Assembly: GCF_000350225.1 (NCBI RefSeq)
Contig: NW_005178956.1
Coordinates: 53,887 to 117,886, forward strand
Direction of reading: 5' to 3'
DNA from: Chondrus crispus
Lineage: Eukaryota; Rhodophyta; Florideophyceae; Gigartinales; Gigartinaceae
Length of the DNA stretch: 64,000 nt
In this document: piece after piece, positions 29,887 through 39,229 of the stretch
Layout of the letters: each line of letters begins with the position of its first letter
Numbering within the stretch: the stretch's first letter is position 1
Program-made: the position numbers and the translations under genes
Notes under the pieces: model-generated
Databases searched by the model: none
What the model was told of the DNA's origin: nothing
The model's input: the letters and a program-made list of their open reading frames with translations, nothing else

Positions 29887-30177
29887 TATAGACGTACGTG
29901 GCGACTAGCGTCACAACTCGTCTTCTGTGCTGGTCGATTGTGGGAGTAGTGCTATCAATATGATATATTGATTGGTGATTCCTGCTGCATCCTTCTGAGT
30001 CAAGCTCCGTCGGCTTTAGTCTTTGTCAACCTCCCTTACTAGTTCCTGTTATTCTTTACAAGTCCAAATTTACCTACCGCCCTACATCCCCTATAAGTAA
30101 TGCCACACTTCATTGCTAGTAAGAAAAAAAACCATCATTGAACCTGTTCAACACCAAGGAGTCTACGAGGGTTTACA
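29887..30177 (+). repeat. 3' LTR of gypsy-1
   Basis: 291-bp copy of the 5' LTR, preceded by a short GGGG-containing stretch (GCATGGGGCCC) and followed by the duplicated TGAG. Confidence 0.92.
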
Positions 30178-30795
30178 TGAGCTTTCATTTATCCGATCAT
30201 CAGAACACGGAATAGGATAATGCTGGCTCCCATTTGTTTGATCCGGGCTCATGTCAGTGGTTTGTGATTGCCTGTGCGACTGCAAGGTGTAACTTGATGA
30301 GTCAGTATATTCCATAACTTCTTGATTTCGCAACTCGCTCGATGTAGTCCTCCGACGCTTCCATGGGCGCCCCGATGTGACCGAACCGTAAAACGAGGAT
30401 TCTGATGATCCCGATACAATTGTAGATGATTCAAAAGAAAAACGGGAGGACGCGAAACCACTGGATGCGAACCCACTGCTTCCAGACCACTGTGTAGAAA
30501 AGCTCATGACTCTGCTAGGATGATGAGTCAATCGTCGAATATTCCAATGCCATTTCCGTCTAAAGTTCATGCCTTCAACTGTGAGATGAATTCGACGAAG
30601 TTTTGATACCACGGGGCGAGAACAGGTGGAGGTAGGAGCATTTCCAAGCGGTGGCGCGTACAACATTGCGCTCACTGAGCAAAGCGCCGTGACAAGACGT
30701 TTTGGTGCACCGACGACAAAGTCATCCGAAAGGAAATTAAGGCGGAGGGGGGATTCCCTGAAACGCAAGTGAAGAAAAATATTGTCCAATGGCAC
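30178..30795 (-). pseudogene. Tnp2-family transposase (Tnp2-B), N-terminal fragment
   Basis: Minus-strand frame from a GTG at 30795 to the gypsy-1 junction. The frame is open further upstream to a TGA but offers no ATG, so the true start is unclear (non-AUG start, upstream exon or decay). It contains a hydrophobic/basic start (NIFLHLRFRESPLRLNFL), a possible degenerate zinc segment, and a Ser-rich linker with a basic RPWKRRRTT motif that could be a nuclear localisation signal. Joined at TGAG it is in frame with 24785 downward. The family assignment comes from the continuation, not from this fragment itself. Confidence 0.55.
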
Positions 30796-31043
30796 ATTCC
30801 TGTTTTGTCTGCAGTTGGCGGGAGTCGAAGAAAGATGGATATTACTTCAGCTGCCCGAAAAGGCCTTTAGAACAGAAAAGGCAAAGCCAGAGCTCATGAA
30901 CCCTGAGCATTTCTGTGGATCATTGTCGTATGCGCTTGACGGTTTGCTTTGTATTCATCACCTTGCGTACGTGCCCCCTATAAGTCTTTATACCCCTTCA
31001 TCTTCCACATTTTGCGAATTAAGACGTGTTAGCACTCTCGAAG
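30796..31043. other. Divergent intergenic/promoter region of Tnp2-B
   Basis: 248 bases between the minus-strand transposase and the plus-strand companion ORF. It contains a TATA-like CCCTATAAGTCTTTATACC (about 30977-30995) placed for the plus-strand gene. A short plus-strand frame (30788-30899, with CFVCSW) is too small to support as a gene. Confidence 0.45.
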
Positions 31044-31283
31044 ATGGCCAAACGCAAGTTTCGAGATTCGGGAACAGCATCGCGACACCACAAACGCGAT
31101 AGCACGGAAAGCGTTGCGTCGCGGAACACAGACTCCAGGTTTGACGAAGATCGTCACCGGCGCCATGCCAGCGATGAAAGCTCGAAGAAAGACCCAAAAC
31201 GCGTGCTCAAGGTCCCTCGCACAAATGCATCTCGCAGAAAAATAGCTCGGAATGGAAAGGTGTGTACAGGCAGCAGACGAACT
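31044..31283 (+). pseudogene. Companion ORF of Tnp2-B, N-terminal part (interrupted by gypsy-2)
   Basis: Starts at the ATG at 31044 (MAKRKFRDSG). The 80 codons are very rich in Arg, Lys, Ser and Asp and end at the gypsy-2 insertion. Bases 31279-31283 (GAACT) are duplicated at 45862-45866; removal of the element and one GAACT makes the frame continuous with 45867-46982. A basic, nuclear-type protein encoded head-to-head with the transposase suggests an accessory DNA-binding protein of the transposon, but no domain is recognised. Confidence 0.7.
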
Positions 31284-31884
31284 TGTGGTATAACCCCAAA
31301 CGGAAGTTCGGAAATTAGATTAGGATTAGATCAGCGACAGTAAGGCACGAGCCTTACAGCTACGAGCGCACACACGTGTCCTCCACGTGTACGGGACGCG
31401 TACTACACGTGGACTGTCAGCCCCGACGGCTAACAGCGTTACAGTGTCGGTCGACCGGCACTACTGTAGAGTTATGATAGGCTACAATGTACATTAAATA
31501 TGAGCGGACCGCCGGCGGTGGGGGACGACAAGCACGGACTTGTCAAGGATCCTCCACCTTGGTCCGCCCGCTTACTTTTAGGTACTTCCGTCCGTTTTAC
31601 CTACGAGTCGCACCGCGCGCGGGTTGAGGACGCGCGTAGCACGCCCACGAGCCGGCTCCACCTCCGCCCGTCGGTACTGGATCGTCACCCAGTACCGCTC
31701 CGGGGCGTCGAGGCGTAGAACCGCTCGCGCGTGCGCGCGTCCTCCCCGATCCCGCTCTACCACCGCTACCTCGAGCCCGTGCTTGGTACCGTGGGTGGGC
31801 CGTGCTTCTGTCTTCCCGCCGATCGGGGTCTTTCCGAACTGTCAGTACTCACCCCCCCTCGTCGTTGGGAGTGATTATACTACA
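31284..31884 (+). repeat. 5' LTR of gypsy-2
   Basis: 601 bp, starts TGTGGTATAACC and ends TATACTACA. It matches 45261-45861 at an offset of 13977 with a few substitutions. A diverged relative is the solo LTR at 59185-59846. Confidence 0.95.
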
Positions 31885-31885
31885 G

Positions 31886-31904
31886 TGGTCTCCCGACCTA
31901 GAAG
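31886..31904 (+). promoter_or_regulatory. Primer binding site of gypsy-2
   Basis: TGGTCTCCCGACCTAGAAG begins one base after the LTR; TGG is the complement of a tRNA 3' CCA end. The identical 19-mer lies at the matching place in gypsy-3 (61529-61547, minus). The tRNA species is not identified here. Confidence 0.75.
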
Positions 31905-31961
31905 ACTCTCACGATCGAACCGAGAAGACTATCGTTTACCTCCGCGTCCGTACGCGCCGAG

Positions 31962-34523
31962 ATGAGTGGCGAATATCCCACCTCGATTCGCTCGGAGCCC
32001 GCCGATGTGCGAGAGGCCGCGCTCCGCGTCCGAGTCGGCGACGTCGACGCTGGTCCCCGAGACCGCGAACCGTCGCCCGACTTCTCCGAAGGACGCGCTC
32101 GCGCGATGTACGATCGCATCGCGGAGTATATCGAAGATGTCCGAACATCCCTCCGTATCGACGTCTCCGACAGCGTCTACGCCCGCTTTATGGATGAGTT
32201 GCGCTCCCTCCGCGAAGGAAGGTTTGAGCGCGTAACTCAGTCCTTGGAGAACCTGCGCGCTCTCGTCGACCAGCTACAGTCCCGTTTGGTACTGGTCGAA
32301 GAGGCGCGCATCGATTCCCCCGCCATGCACGTTGCGGGTCGACCCGCGAGTGCAAACTCCGGGGTCCGACGCGACCCGCAACCCTTCCCATCAGCCGAAC
32401 AGATGGGAGCGTTCGCGTACATGGCGGCGGAGCTCAACTCAACGCGCCGCCGTGCCCGTGAGATGGAACAGACCTCGGCCGAGAGGCCGCCCGGAGCCCC
32501 CTCGAGTGGGCCCGGTGCCACTGTTCCTCCGGGCGCATCCGGAGCGCAGGACTGGCCCCCGACTGGAGCCGTCACCAGTCGGAGGGCGGAGGACATCAAG
32601 CCGACAGCGGACGCGAACTTCGCGTCCGAGACTCAAGCCCTGCCGTATGCATCCGGAAGCATGCCGCAGTCCCGACGGGTACCGACCGAACTCGACCAGG
32701 GCCGTGGAGGAGTCGCCCGCGGATCAGGGGAACCGATTCTCCCCTTCGATCCTCGCTGGGGCGGCTACCAGCCGGCGGATCTTACCGCGCATCCCGGCCC
32801 CGTCGACGTCCAAACGTTGCCCGTCACGCCGTTCGGAACGTTGGGCCCCGCCGAACCCGGGCTCGAGCCCGTCCACACCATGATACAGGAGTTCAGCGCC
32901 GTCGCGAACTACCGCATGTATCGGTTGGACAACACCTCGAGGCTCGTTACCTCGGGTGACGCGGGACGGATCGCGAAGTACGTCCAACGCTGCCGTGGGC
33001 TCCGTCCCACGATGAAGAGCTTCGACGGTACTGACGCGATTCAGTTGCTCCCGTTTCTGAAGGATATCCGGATAACCTTCAATGCCCAGCACCTGACCGA
33101 AGGTGTGGCAATCCGTGTCTTCGTTCACTTCCTCGAGCGGGACGCGGAGCGGTTGTATACGAGTTACACCATGCGCGGCCTCCGCGCCGGCCAGCTCCAC
33201 GACGACACGAGCTGGCCTGGCCTCGTCAACCAATTTATCAAACGCTACCTAACCGACGACGTGTTGGGGGAAGCGTTTGACGCTGTCGCGTCGGCGCGAC
33301 AGCTTCCTCCCGAAACCGAGAACACGTTCGCAGACCGGATGGAATCCGCCGCGTTCCGATGCACGGCCGTGTTCTCAGAACAAGCTCTCGCGCACTACTT
33401 CGTGCGCGGGCTGTCCACTGCGACCCGGGCCGCAGTGGCAGAGACGATGCAAAGGTTGCCCGGACAACAGAAGACCGAACTCTCAACGATTCGCCGTATC
33501 GCAACGGCCGAGGGTACAACCTACCGCGCCCGTCGCGGGTTGCCGCTGCCGGACCCAAAGCCGGCAGCGAAGGGAGTCCGAACTCCAAGGTCGCACGGAA
33601 CGAGTTCGCCGGCGACCGCCCTCCACATTGGAGAAGATGAGTGGCAGGCCGACCCTGTCCTCATCACGCAAGGCTTCGACCGGGCAGGAGGCCGACCCCC
33701 TACGCCAGCTTCCACCGGTTCGACCGGAAGCTTCGCAACGGCGTTCGCACACACGCCGAGGGCCACGGGTGGTCCGAACCACAACATGGCCGAGCTGGAT
33801 ATCTCCCGTCGAGAAGGAGACCGCGGGCTGCCTAACGTGCCTCGACTCACTGATGAGGAGGCACGCCACGCGGCGACTTTCGCGTCGACCGATGGCAGCG
33901 CGTACATTTGTTGGCTGTGTCGGACGTACGGCCACGCCATGTACGCGTGCCCGTTCCTGTCTCCTGAACAACGTCAGTGCACAGCGTACAGGAACTACCG
34001 CTATCAGATGGAGACGCGCCCCGGAATGCGCAATCTCACCCAGCAGACTACGCGGGCAGACCGAGGCCCCCGTCGAGGTGACCCGAGTCGATCGAGTGGG
34101 GGCGTCCGCTTTGCCCCTCGTGAGGGCGGGTACCGATACCCGGGGACCGATCAAAGGGATCGACGTGACCCTCGTCGGATGGATACGCGATATCCCCGTC
34201 GAGATGGGCGAGGCGACCGGGGCCGACCCCCGTTGCCCCAAGGGGTACAGAACTCCATCATGTACCTCCAAGACTGGGCTGGGGAAACGTACCCCCAACC
34301 CACGGAAGGAGGCGGAGGAGAGCCCGTTCTCTCCGCCCCTCGAATATTGCAACAGCCGGACGTTGCAATCCAAGGCCACGAAGTATCCGATTACTTCGTA
34401 GAAGATGCCCAGTCGGGGTGGGGAAACCGTCCCCATCCGCGCGGCCAGGGGCCCGTCGACGCGCTAGCTAACGATAGCCAAGCGAATAGCACTGACAGCT
34501 CGGGTAGTTCGAAAAACCCGTAA
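31962..34523 (+). CDS. Gag protein of gypsy-2
   Basis: 853 residues from the ATG at 31962. The first 330 residues are Pro/Arg/Asp-rich and probably disordered, with a short helical segment around 60-115. Residues about 350-530 carry the retrotransposon Gag fold (FLKDIRITFNAQHL, VHFLERDAERLY, SWPGLVNQFIKRYL, AFRCTAVFSEQ). A CCHC zinc knuckle CWLCRTYGHAMYAC starts at C650. The tail is Arg/Gly-rich and ends SSKNP, with the stop at 34521-34523. The last codons contain a slippery sequence leading into pol. An overlapping Arg-rich plus-1 frame and a long antisense frame here are GC-codon shadows. Confidence 0.9.
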   Translation: MSGEYPTSIRSEPADVREAALRVRVGDVDAGPRDREPSPDFSEGRARAMYDRIAEYIEDVRTSLRIDVSDSVYARFMDELRSLREGRFERVTQSLENLRALVDQLQSRLVLVEEARIDSPAMHVAGRPASANSGVRRDPQPFPSAEQMGAFAYMAAELNSTRRRAREMEQTSAERPPGAPSSGPGATVPPGASGAQDWPPTGAVTSRRAEDIKPTADANFASETQALPYASGSMPQSRRVPTELDQGRGGVARGSGEPILPFDPRWGGYQPADLTAHPGPVDVQTLPVTPFGTLGPAEPGLEPVHTMIQEFSAVANYRMYRLDNTSRLVTSGDAGRIAKYVQRCRGLRPTMKSFDGTDAIQLLPFLKDIRITFNAQHLTEGVAIRVFVHFLERDAERLYTSYTMRGLRAGQLHDDTSWPGLVNQFIKRYLTDDVLGEAFDAVASARQLPPETENTFADRMESAAFRCTAVFSEQALAHYFVRGLSTATRAAVAETMQRLPGQQKTELSTIRRIATAEGTTYRARRGLPLPDPKPAAKGVRTPRSHGTSSPATALHIGEDEWQADPVLITQGFDRAGGRPPTPASTGSTGSFATAFAHTPRATGGPNHNMAELDISRREGDRGLPNVPRLTDEEARHAATFASTDGSAYICWLCRTYGHAMYACPFLSPEQRQCTAYRNYRYQMETRPGMRNLTQQTTRADRGPRRGDPSRSSGGVRFAPREGGYRYPGTDQRDRRDPRRMDTRYPRRDGRGDRGRPPLPQGVQNSIMYLQDWAGETYPQPTEGGGGEPVLSAPRILQQPDVAIQGHEVSDYFVEDAQSGWGNRPHPRGQGPVDALANDSQANSTDSSGSSKNP

Positions 34524-34559
34524 AGACGGTTACGTTCGCGCGGTCGCGTGAACCGTCTT
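34511..34559 (+). promoter_or_regulatory. Programmed -1 ribosomal frameshift signal between gag and pol
   Basis: The heptamer G AAA AAC (34511-34517, in gag frame) is followed after 5 bases by a 9-bp perfect stem (AAGACGGTT 34523-34531 with AACCGTCTT 34551-34559). The stem begins in the gag stop codon. The -1 frame is open from 34508 through the gap into pol without a stop. Heptamer, spacer and stem match the known architecture of -1 frameshift sites; the first base departs from the canonical A AAA AAC. Confidence 0.7.
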
Positions 34560-37500
34560 GTCACACCAACCTAGACCCGCCCCTATTTGTCCCCGGCGGG
34601 GGAGGGGAATGTTTACCGATATTATTCCCCTCAACCCCGCACAAGCGCACCGAGCCACCGATAAACTCGGTGCGAAAGGACGAAGACGCTGAGGCAACCG
34701 TAAGCCCGGCGCATATGGAGGAAGGCACTGTGGCAACCGTGAGCCAAGTGCCTAACAAGAAGCGCATCGAACGCGCCGGCGGCCCGACCCAGGGGGACCC
34801 GGGGCCGCCAGAAGAATTCAAGCCGCGTACGAACGCGACTTGTCGCGGGGACGGGGCCGACCGAAGGGCGCCCCGCGACCAAGGCCGAAGGACGCGGAAG
34901 AGAAGTCGGAACAGGCGCCGGCGGCCCAGGCCGAATGATCTCGCCGAGCCGGGCACGCCGAAGGTGGTTCACGGCGTCATTTGCCTTATGACGTCGAAGA
35001 TTTACAACGTCCTCGGCTCGATAGCCACAGAGGGAAATGCCTTCAAGCCCCGCACGATCGCCGTTGATACATGCTCGGGGTACAATCTGGTGAGGAGGGC
35101 CGACCTTCCTCCCGATTGGTCGCGGTACGTCATCCGCGACGCGCCACTGCCACGATTGGCAGGCGCGAATAGCAACCCGCTTAAGCTCTCGGCCGTCGTA
35201 CATCTGGCCGTGCGGTTGAGGAACACGACGTTCCGAATTCCGTTCGTCGTGGCGGACCAGCTCGCCGTGCCGGTCCTCCTTGGTACGGCCTTCATCGATA
35301 CACACGTACGAAGTATCGACATCGAAGCTCAACGGTTGGAGATTCGCCAAAGTGGCTCCGTTGCCATCGTCGACGGGAAGGGGGAGCCGACTCCCCCAAC
35401 CAGGCGGCACGGACGTCAGACAAGCCGGGCTGACGCACGCGACAAAGCCCCGCAGGCGATCCGAATCGCCCGCTGGGTTACCATCCCCGCGAGGTCGCAG
35501 GCCCGTGTGCGCGTCACCACGGCGGGGAGGGGCCTCGTGTTTATGGAGCCGAAGCCATCACTCCAACACCGACATGGAGTGAGGCTGACGAACGGCGTCG
35601 CCGAGGTCCTGCCGAACCAGACCTTCGACGTCATCGTCGCGAACTTTTCGCGATGGGAAAGGCGGCTTCCGAAACACACCGTTGTGGGATACGCTAAACG
35701 CAACCCCCTCGCGATCCTGACGCCTGAACGCCGCGTCGCCGAGGGGATCGCGCACGCGCTACACCTCACCGACTTGACCGATCAAGTCGGAACGGCAGGA
35801 GCTGGTCGACCAGGCTCCGCCCAGGGGGCAACCGTTGAGGAGAGAGGTGCCAGTACGGACGGCCGACCGGTGAAGTGCCCGCCGCCGGAAGGGGGCACTG
35901 CACCCGCCTCTAAAAAGGATCCTGAAAATCCGCCCGAGGATTGGGAAAAAGAAATCGACTTGTCATACGTCGATGGTGACAAGTTCCGGGGCCACGTGCT
36001 CGAGATGCTCCGTAAGCACTCGAGTCTGTGGAGCGGGGCGCTCGGAACGATACCAGCGACCGAACACCGCATTCCCCTCGAACCGGGTACGAAGCCGATA
36101 CGTTCAATGCCCTACCGAAAGGGGCCGGCTATGCGTGAGATGGTCGCCAAGGAAGTCAACAAAATGTTGAACGCAGGGGTAATCGAACCCGCGAGCACCG
36201 AGTGGGCGTCTCCCGTGGTGCTCGTACCGAAGAAAGACGGCTCTCTTCGGTTCTGCGTGGACTACCGGCGTCTCAACGCGAAGACTGCAGCGGATTCGTA
36301 TCCGCTGCCCCGGATGGACGACTGCATCGATTCGCTCGGAGATGCAGCTGTCTTCACGACGTTGGACTGCAATTCCGGTTATTGGCAGATCCCCGTCGCT
36401 CCGGAAGACCGGAACAAGACCACGTTCACTACGCATATGGGAACGTTTCGCCATTTGCGTATGCCGTTCGGGCTAAAAGGGGCACCGGTCACCTTCCAAC
36501 GTGCCCTCGACATCATCCTATCTGGCGTCCGATGGCAGATATGCCTCGTCTACCTGGATGATGTCATCGTGTTCTCCCGTACGCACGGAGAACACGCGAA
36601 GCATCTCGACACTGTCTTGAGCATGTTGAGGAGCGCCGGAATCTCCCTCAAGCTCAAGAAGTGTAGCTTCTTCCAACCGAAGGTGCATTACTTGGGGCAC
36701 ATCATTTCCCCAGGTAAGCTGAGCGTCGCCGAAGCGGCGGCGGACGCCTTCAAGACGTTCACGTTTCCGAGGACGTTGACGCAGGTGCGCTCGTACCTCG
36801 GAGCGTGCAACGTCTACCGCCGCTTCGTGAAGGGGTTCGCGAAAATTGCGCGCCCATTAACGGACATGACGCGCAAGGACGCGGACCCCAACTTCGACGA
36901 CCCGACCGAGCTGCAACTTCAAGCGTTCGAAGCGTTGAAGGAGCGGATGATTTCCCCGCCGATCCTAGCATTGCCGCGGTACGGTCGGCCGTACATGATC
37001 GACACTGATGCTAGTGCCTATCAACTGGGCTGTACGTTGCTCCAGGAACACGAAGGCGCCAACGACTGGCGCCCCGTGGGGTATTGGTCGTACTCACTGT
37101 CCGATATTGAGCGCAACCACAGCGCTACGGAACGCGAGTGCTTTGCCGTAGTGTGGGCCGTACGCACACTACGGCCGTACATCGAAGGTACCAAGTTCAC
37201 CGTCCGGACGGACCATGATGCCCTCCGATGGCTTATGTCCCTCACGGAGAGCTCCGGAAGGCTTACCCGGTGGCGACTGCGTTTGGCGGAATACGGCTTC
37301 ACCATCCAGTACCGCCCCGGGCGCGTGCACCAGGTGCCCGATGCCCTGTCACGCCTCGTGTCGCCAAGGGTCACTGGTGACCCTCGCCCAGTCGTCGAGG
37401 TGGATGACGACATTCCCACCTTGGACGCGGGCACGACCGTCCGTGACGTGTCGGACGAGCTCGCAGGCCACGTCTGTACCGCGAGCTGCGATCACAAGGC

Positions 37501-39223
37501 CGTCCATGTCTTCGTGACAACAAGGAACCAAGCCGGATCGCGAAGAAGTTCGCGCGTCCGTACGCGCGACGAGCCGAGGGGCGACGACGAAGCACCCGCT
37601 CTTGAAGGACCCACCTCGTTCTGGGAGGAGAACGACGAGTTCGACGCTGTCGACATCGAGCGCGCCGAAGAACCCGAAGTTGGCGCGCCCGCCTCCACGG
37701 TCGCCCCTCCGCAGGACGACCTTCCGGCCCCTCTTGCGTTAGAGGAGATCGCCGAAGAGCAACGCGTGGATGACTTCTGCCAGACCGTACTGGCACGACA
37801 GTCAGAGTCCCGGGACTCCGCGTTCTTCGAAGACCACCACGGGGTGCTCAAACGGAGACACCCCTTCGACCCTGACATCGTGCAGGTCGTGGTGCCACGG
37901 ACGCTACGGGCTCGGCTTCTCCAGCTCTGCCACACACCAACCATCGCAGGGCACCCGGGCCAGAACCGTATGTACTTCGCACTCCATCGCGAGTACTACT
38001 GGCCCCATCTCGCAGCAGATGTCGCAGCTACGGTGCGAGGGTGCCGAACATGCGCGATGAACCGGGTTAAGTTGCGGAAACACCTCAACCGTTTGAAGTT
38101 GTTTCCGGCAACACGGCCGCTTGAGAGCCTCGCCATCGACATCTTGGGACCGCTACCCAAGACCAAGGCAGGGAAACGGTTCGTTCTCGTAATTACGGAC
38201 CGCTTCACCAAGCTGACTCAAGTTGTGGCACTGCGGACCGTAACCGCGTACACGGTCGCCGTCGCGTTCTGCGACGCGTGGGTATTTAAATACGGCGTCC
38301 CACGCTCGCTACTGTCGGATAACGGACCGCAGTTTAACGCGAAGTTCTTCCACAGCACGTGCCGTGTCCTGGGAGTGACCAACTTGTACACTTCGGCGTA
38401 CCACCCCCAGACGAACGGGCAGGTCGAGCGATACAACCGGACCATCGCTTCGATGTTACGCAATTACGTCGGCGAACATCAGGACGACTGGGACGTGTAC
38501 GTGGGGCCGCTCACGTACGCGTACAACTCCCACGTACATCGTACGACGAGTACCACGCCCTTCGAGCTCGTCCTCAGCCGACCCCCGCCGGAGTTCTCTC
38601 TACGTAGAGCCGACGGTGACGCGCCCCCGTCCGATAGGGGCAACGCGCGCGCTGAGTTCCTCAAGACGTTGGACGACACGATCCAGAAGGCATACGGGAG
38701 CCTGCGCCGGACGCAGGCTCGGTACAAGCGCGACTTCGATAAGCGCGTCAGACGGCTCAACGCACGTATCAAGCCAGGTAATTACGTCTACCTGAACCCC
38801 ACCGATGGTGCAAAGACGTCTAACAAACTCGCGTCGCCCGCCGTTGGGCCATACCAGGTACTCGCCAACGACTGGCGAACCATCACGATCGATCGTGATG
38901 GTGTTACCGAGCGCGTCTCCGCAGACCGCTGCGTGTACGCCCCACCACCGACGGGCGTGTCACGGGCGAGCACGACAACCACAGGTGACCTTGCCGACAA
39001 GGTCACCGAGGGCACTCAGTACGCTGTCGAGCGACTACTCCGGCATCGGGCCATGGAGGACGGAACTACGGAGTTCCTCATCAAGTGGGCGGATTATGAC
39101 ACGCCCACTTGGACCGCACGGACTCACGTCCCGGAGGAGTTGGTGTCTCGTTACGCCCAACGCCTCCGGAGGCGCACCGGCAGAGGCCTTACCTCAGACG
39201 TGAACGCGGACGTTCACGCTTAA
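34517..39223 (+). CDS. Pol polyprotein of gypsy-2 with chromodomain
   Basis: Read from the frameshift site, pol has about 1569 codons; an internal GTG at 34670 would give 1517, the numbering used here. A retropepsin-like domain has VDTCSGYNLV at D133, an unusual DTCSG instead of DTGA/DSGA, and VPVLLGTAFIDTHV. RT has FCVDYRRLNAKT, TLDCNSGYWQIPV and VYLDDVIVFS (Y628-D631). RNase H has MIDTDASAYQLG. Integrase has an H2C2 finger (HTPTIAGHPG, RGCRTCAMNR) and DDE residues (LAIDILGPL, LLSDNGPQF, Glu in NGQVERYNRT). A chromodomain follows from about Y1451 (YAVERLLRHR, FLIKWADYDTPTW). The ORF ends in a palindromic GTGAACGCGGACGTTCAC repeated near the 3' LTR. No internal stops. Confidence 0.93.
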   Translation, partial: PVKTVTFARSREPSCHTNLDPPLFVPGGGGECLPILFPSTPHKRTEPPINSVRKDEDAEATVSPAHMEEGTVATVSQVPNKKRIERAGGPTQGDPGPPEEFKPRTNATCRGDGADRRAPRDQGRRTRKRSRNRRRRPRPNDLAEPGTPKVVHGVICLMTSKIYNVLGSIATEGNAFKPRTIAVDTCSGYNLVRRADLPPDWSRYVIRDAPLPRLAGANSNPLKLSAVVHLAVRLRNTTFRIPFVVADQLAVPVLLGTAFIDTHVRSIDIEAQRLEIRQSGSVAIVDGKGEPTPPTRRHGRQTSRADARDKAPQAIRIARWVTIPARSQARVRVTTAGRGLVFMEPKPSLQHRHGVRLTNGVAEVLPNQTFDVIVANFSRWERRLPKHTVVGYAKRNPLAILTPERRVAEGIAHALHLTDLTDQVGTAGAGRPGSAQGATVEERGASTDGRPVKCPPPEGGTAPASKKDPENPPEDWEKEIDLSYVDGDKFRGHVLEMLRKHSSLWSGALGTIPATEHRIPLEPGTKPIRSMPYRKGPAMREMVAKEVNKMLNAGVIEPASTEWASPVVLVPKKDGSLRFCVDYRRLNAKTAADSYPLPRMDDCIDSLGDAAVFTTLDCNSGYWQIPVAPEDRNKTTFTTHMGTFRHLRMPFGLKGAPVTFQRALDIILSGVRWQICLVYLDDVIVFSRTHGEHAKHLDTVLSMLRSAGISLKLKKCSFFQPKVHYLGHIISPGKLSVAEAAADAFKTFTFPRTLTQVRSYLGACNVYRRFVKGFAKIARPLTDMTRKDADPNFDDPTELQLQAFEALKERMISPPILALPRYGRPYMIDTDASAYQLGCTLLQEHEGANDWRPVGYWSYSLSDIERNHSATERECFAVVWAVRTLRPYIEGTKFTVRTDHDALRWLMSLTESSGRLTRWRLRLAEYGFTIQYRPGRVHQVPDALSRLVSPRVTGDPRPVVEVDDDIPTLDAGTTVRDVSDELAGHVCTASCDHKAVHVFVTTRNQAGSRRSSRVRTRDEPRGDDEAPALEGPTSFWEENDEFDAVDIERAEEPEVGAPASTVAPPQDDLPAPLALEEIAEEQRVDDFCQTVLARQSESRDSAFFEDHHGVLKRRHPFDPDIVQVVVPRTLRARLLQLCHTPTIAGHPGQNRMYFALHREYYWPHLAADVAATVRGCRTCAMNRVKLRKHLNRLKLFPATRPLESLAIDILGPLPKTKAGKRFVLVITDRFTKLTQVVALRTVTAYTVAVAFCDAWVFKYGVPRSLLSDNGPQFNAKFFHSTCRVLGVTNLYTSAYHPQTNGQVERYNRTIASMLRNYVGEHQDDWDVYVGPLTYAYNSHVHRTTSTTPFELVLSRPPPEFSLRRADGDAPPSDRGNARAEFLKTLDDTIQKAYGSLRRTQARYKRDFDKRVRRLNARIKPGNYVYLNPTDGAKTSNKLASPAVGPYQVLANDWRTITIDRDGVTERVSADRCVYAPPPTGVSRASTTTTGDLADKVTEGTQYAVERLLRHRAMEDGTTEFLIKWADYDTPTWTARTHVPEELVSRYAQRLRRRTGRGLTSDVNADVHA

Positions 39224-39229
39224 GGAAGG
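39200..39229 (+). repeat. Left boundary repeat of the cargo module (palindrome plus purine tract)
   Basis: GTGAACGCGGACGTTCAC (39200-39217), partly palindromic, encodes the last residues of pol. It is followed by CTTAAGGAAGGGG, a polypurine-tract-like sequence. The same 18-mer plus a similar purine tract (CTTGAGAGGGGGG) recurs at 45226-45256 directly before the 3' LTR. Confidence 0.8.

Larger units (their letters stand above)
24790..30177 (+). mobile_element. Chromodomain Ty3/gypsy retrotransposon gypsy-1
   Basis: 291-bp LTRs at 24790-25080 and 29887-30177, identical by eye, flank one uninterrupted Gag-Pol. The 4-bp target-site duplication TGAG stands at 24786-24789 and 30178-30181. Removing the element and one TGAG restores the minus-strand Tnp2-B frame across the site. 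The LTR begins TATAGACG and ends TTTACA, so the usual TG start is missing. Identical LTRs and an intact ORF suggest a recent and possibly active copy. Confidence 0.92.

Noticed and set aside
30788..30899. 36-codon plus-strand frame with CFVCSW and a third Cys (zinc-ribbon-like)
   Set aside because: Too short, and it overlaps the start of the minus-strand transposase fragment; no independent support.
33277..34436. Long Arg-rich frames on both strands overlapping gypsy-2 gag
   Set aside because: Gag has a retrotransposon Gag domain and zinc knuckle; the other frames are by-products of GC-rich codons.
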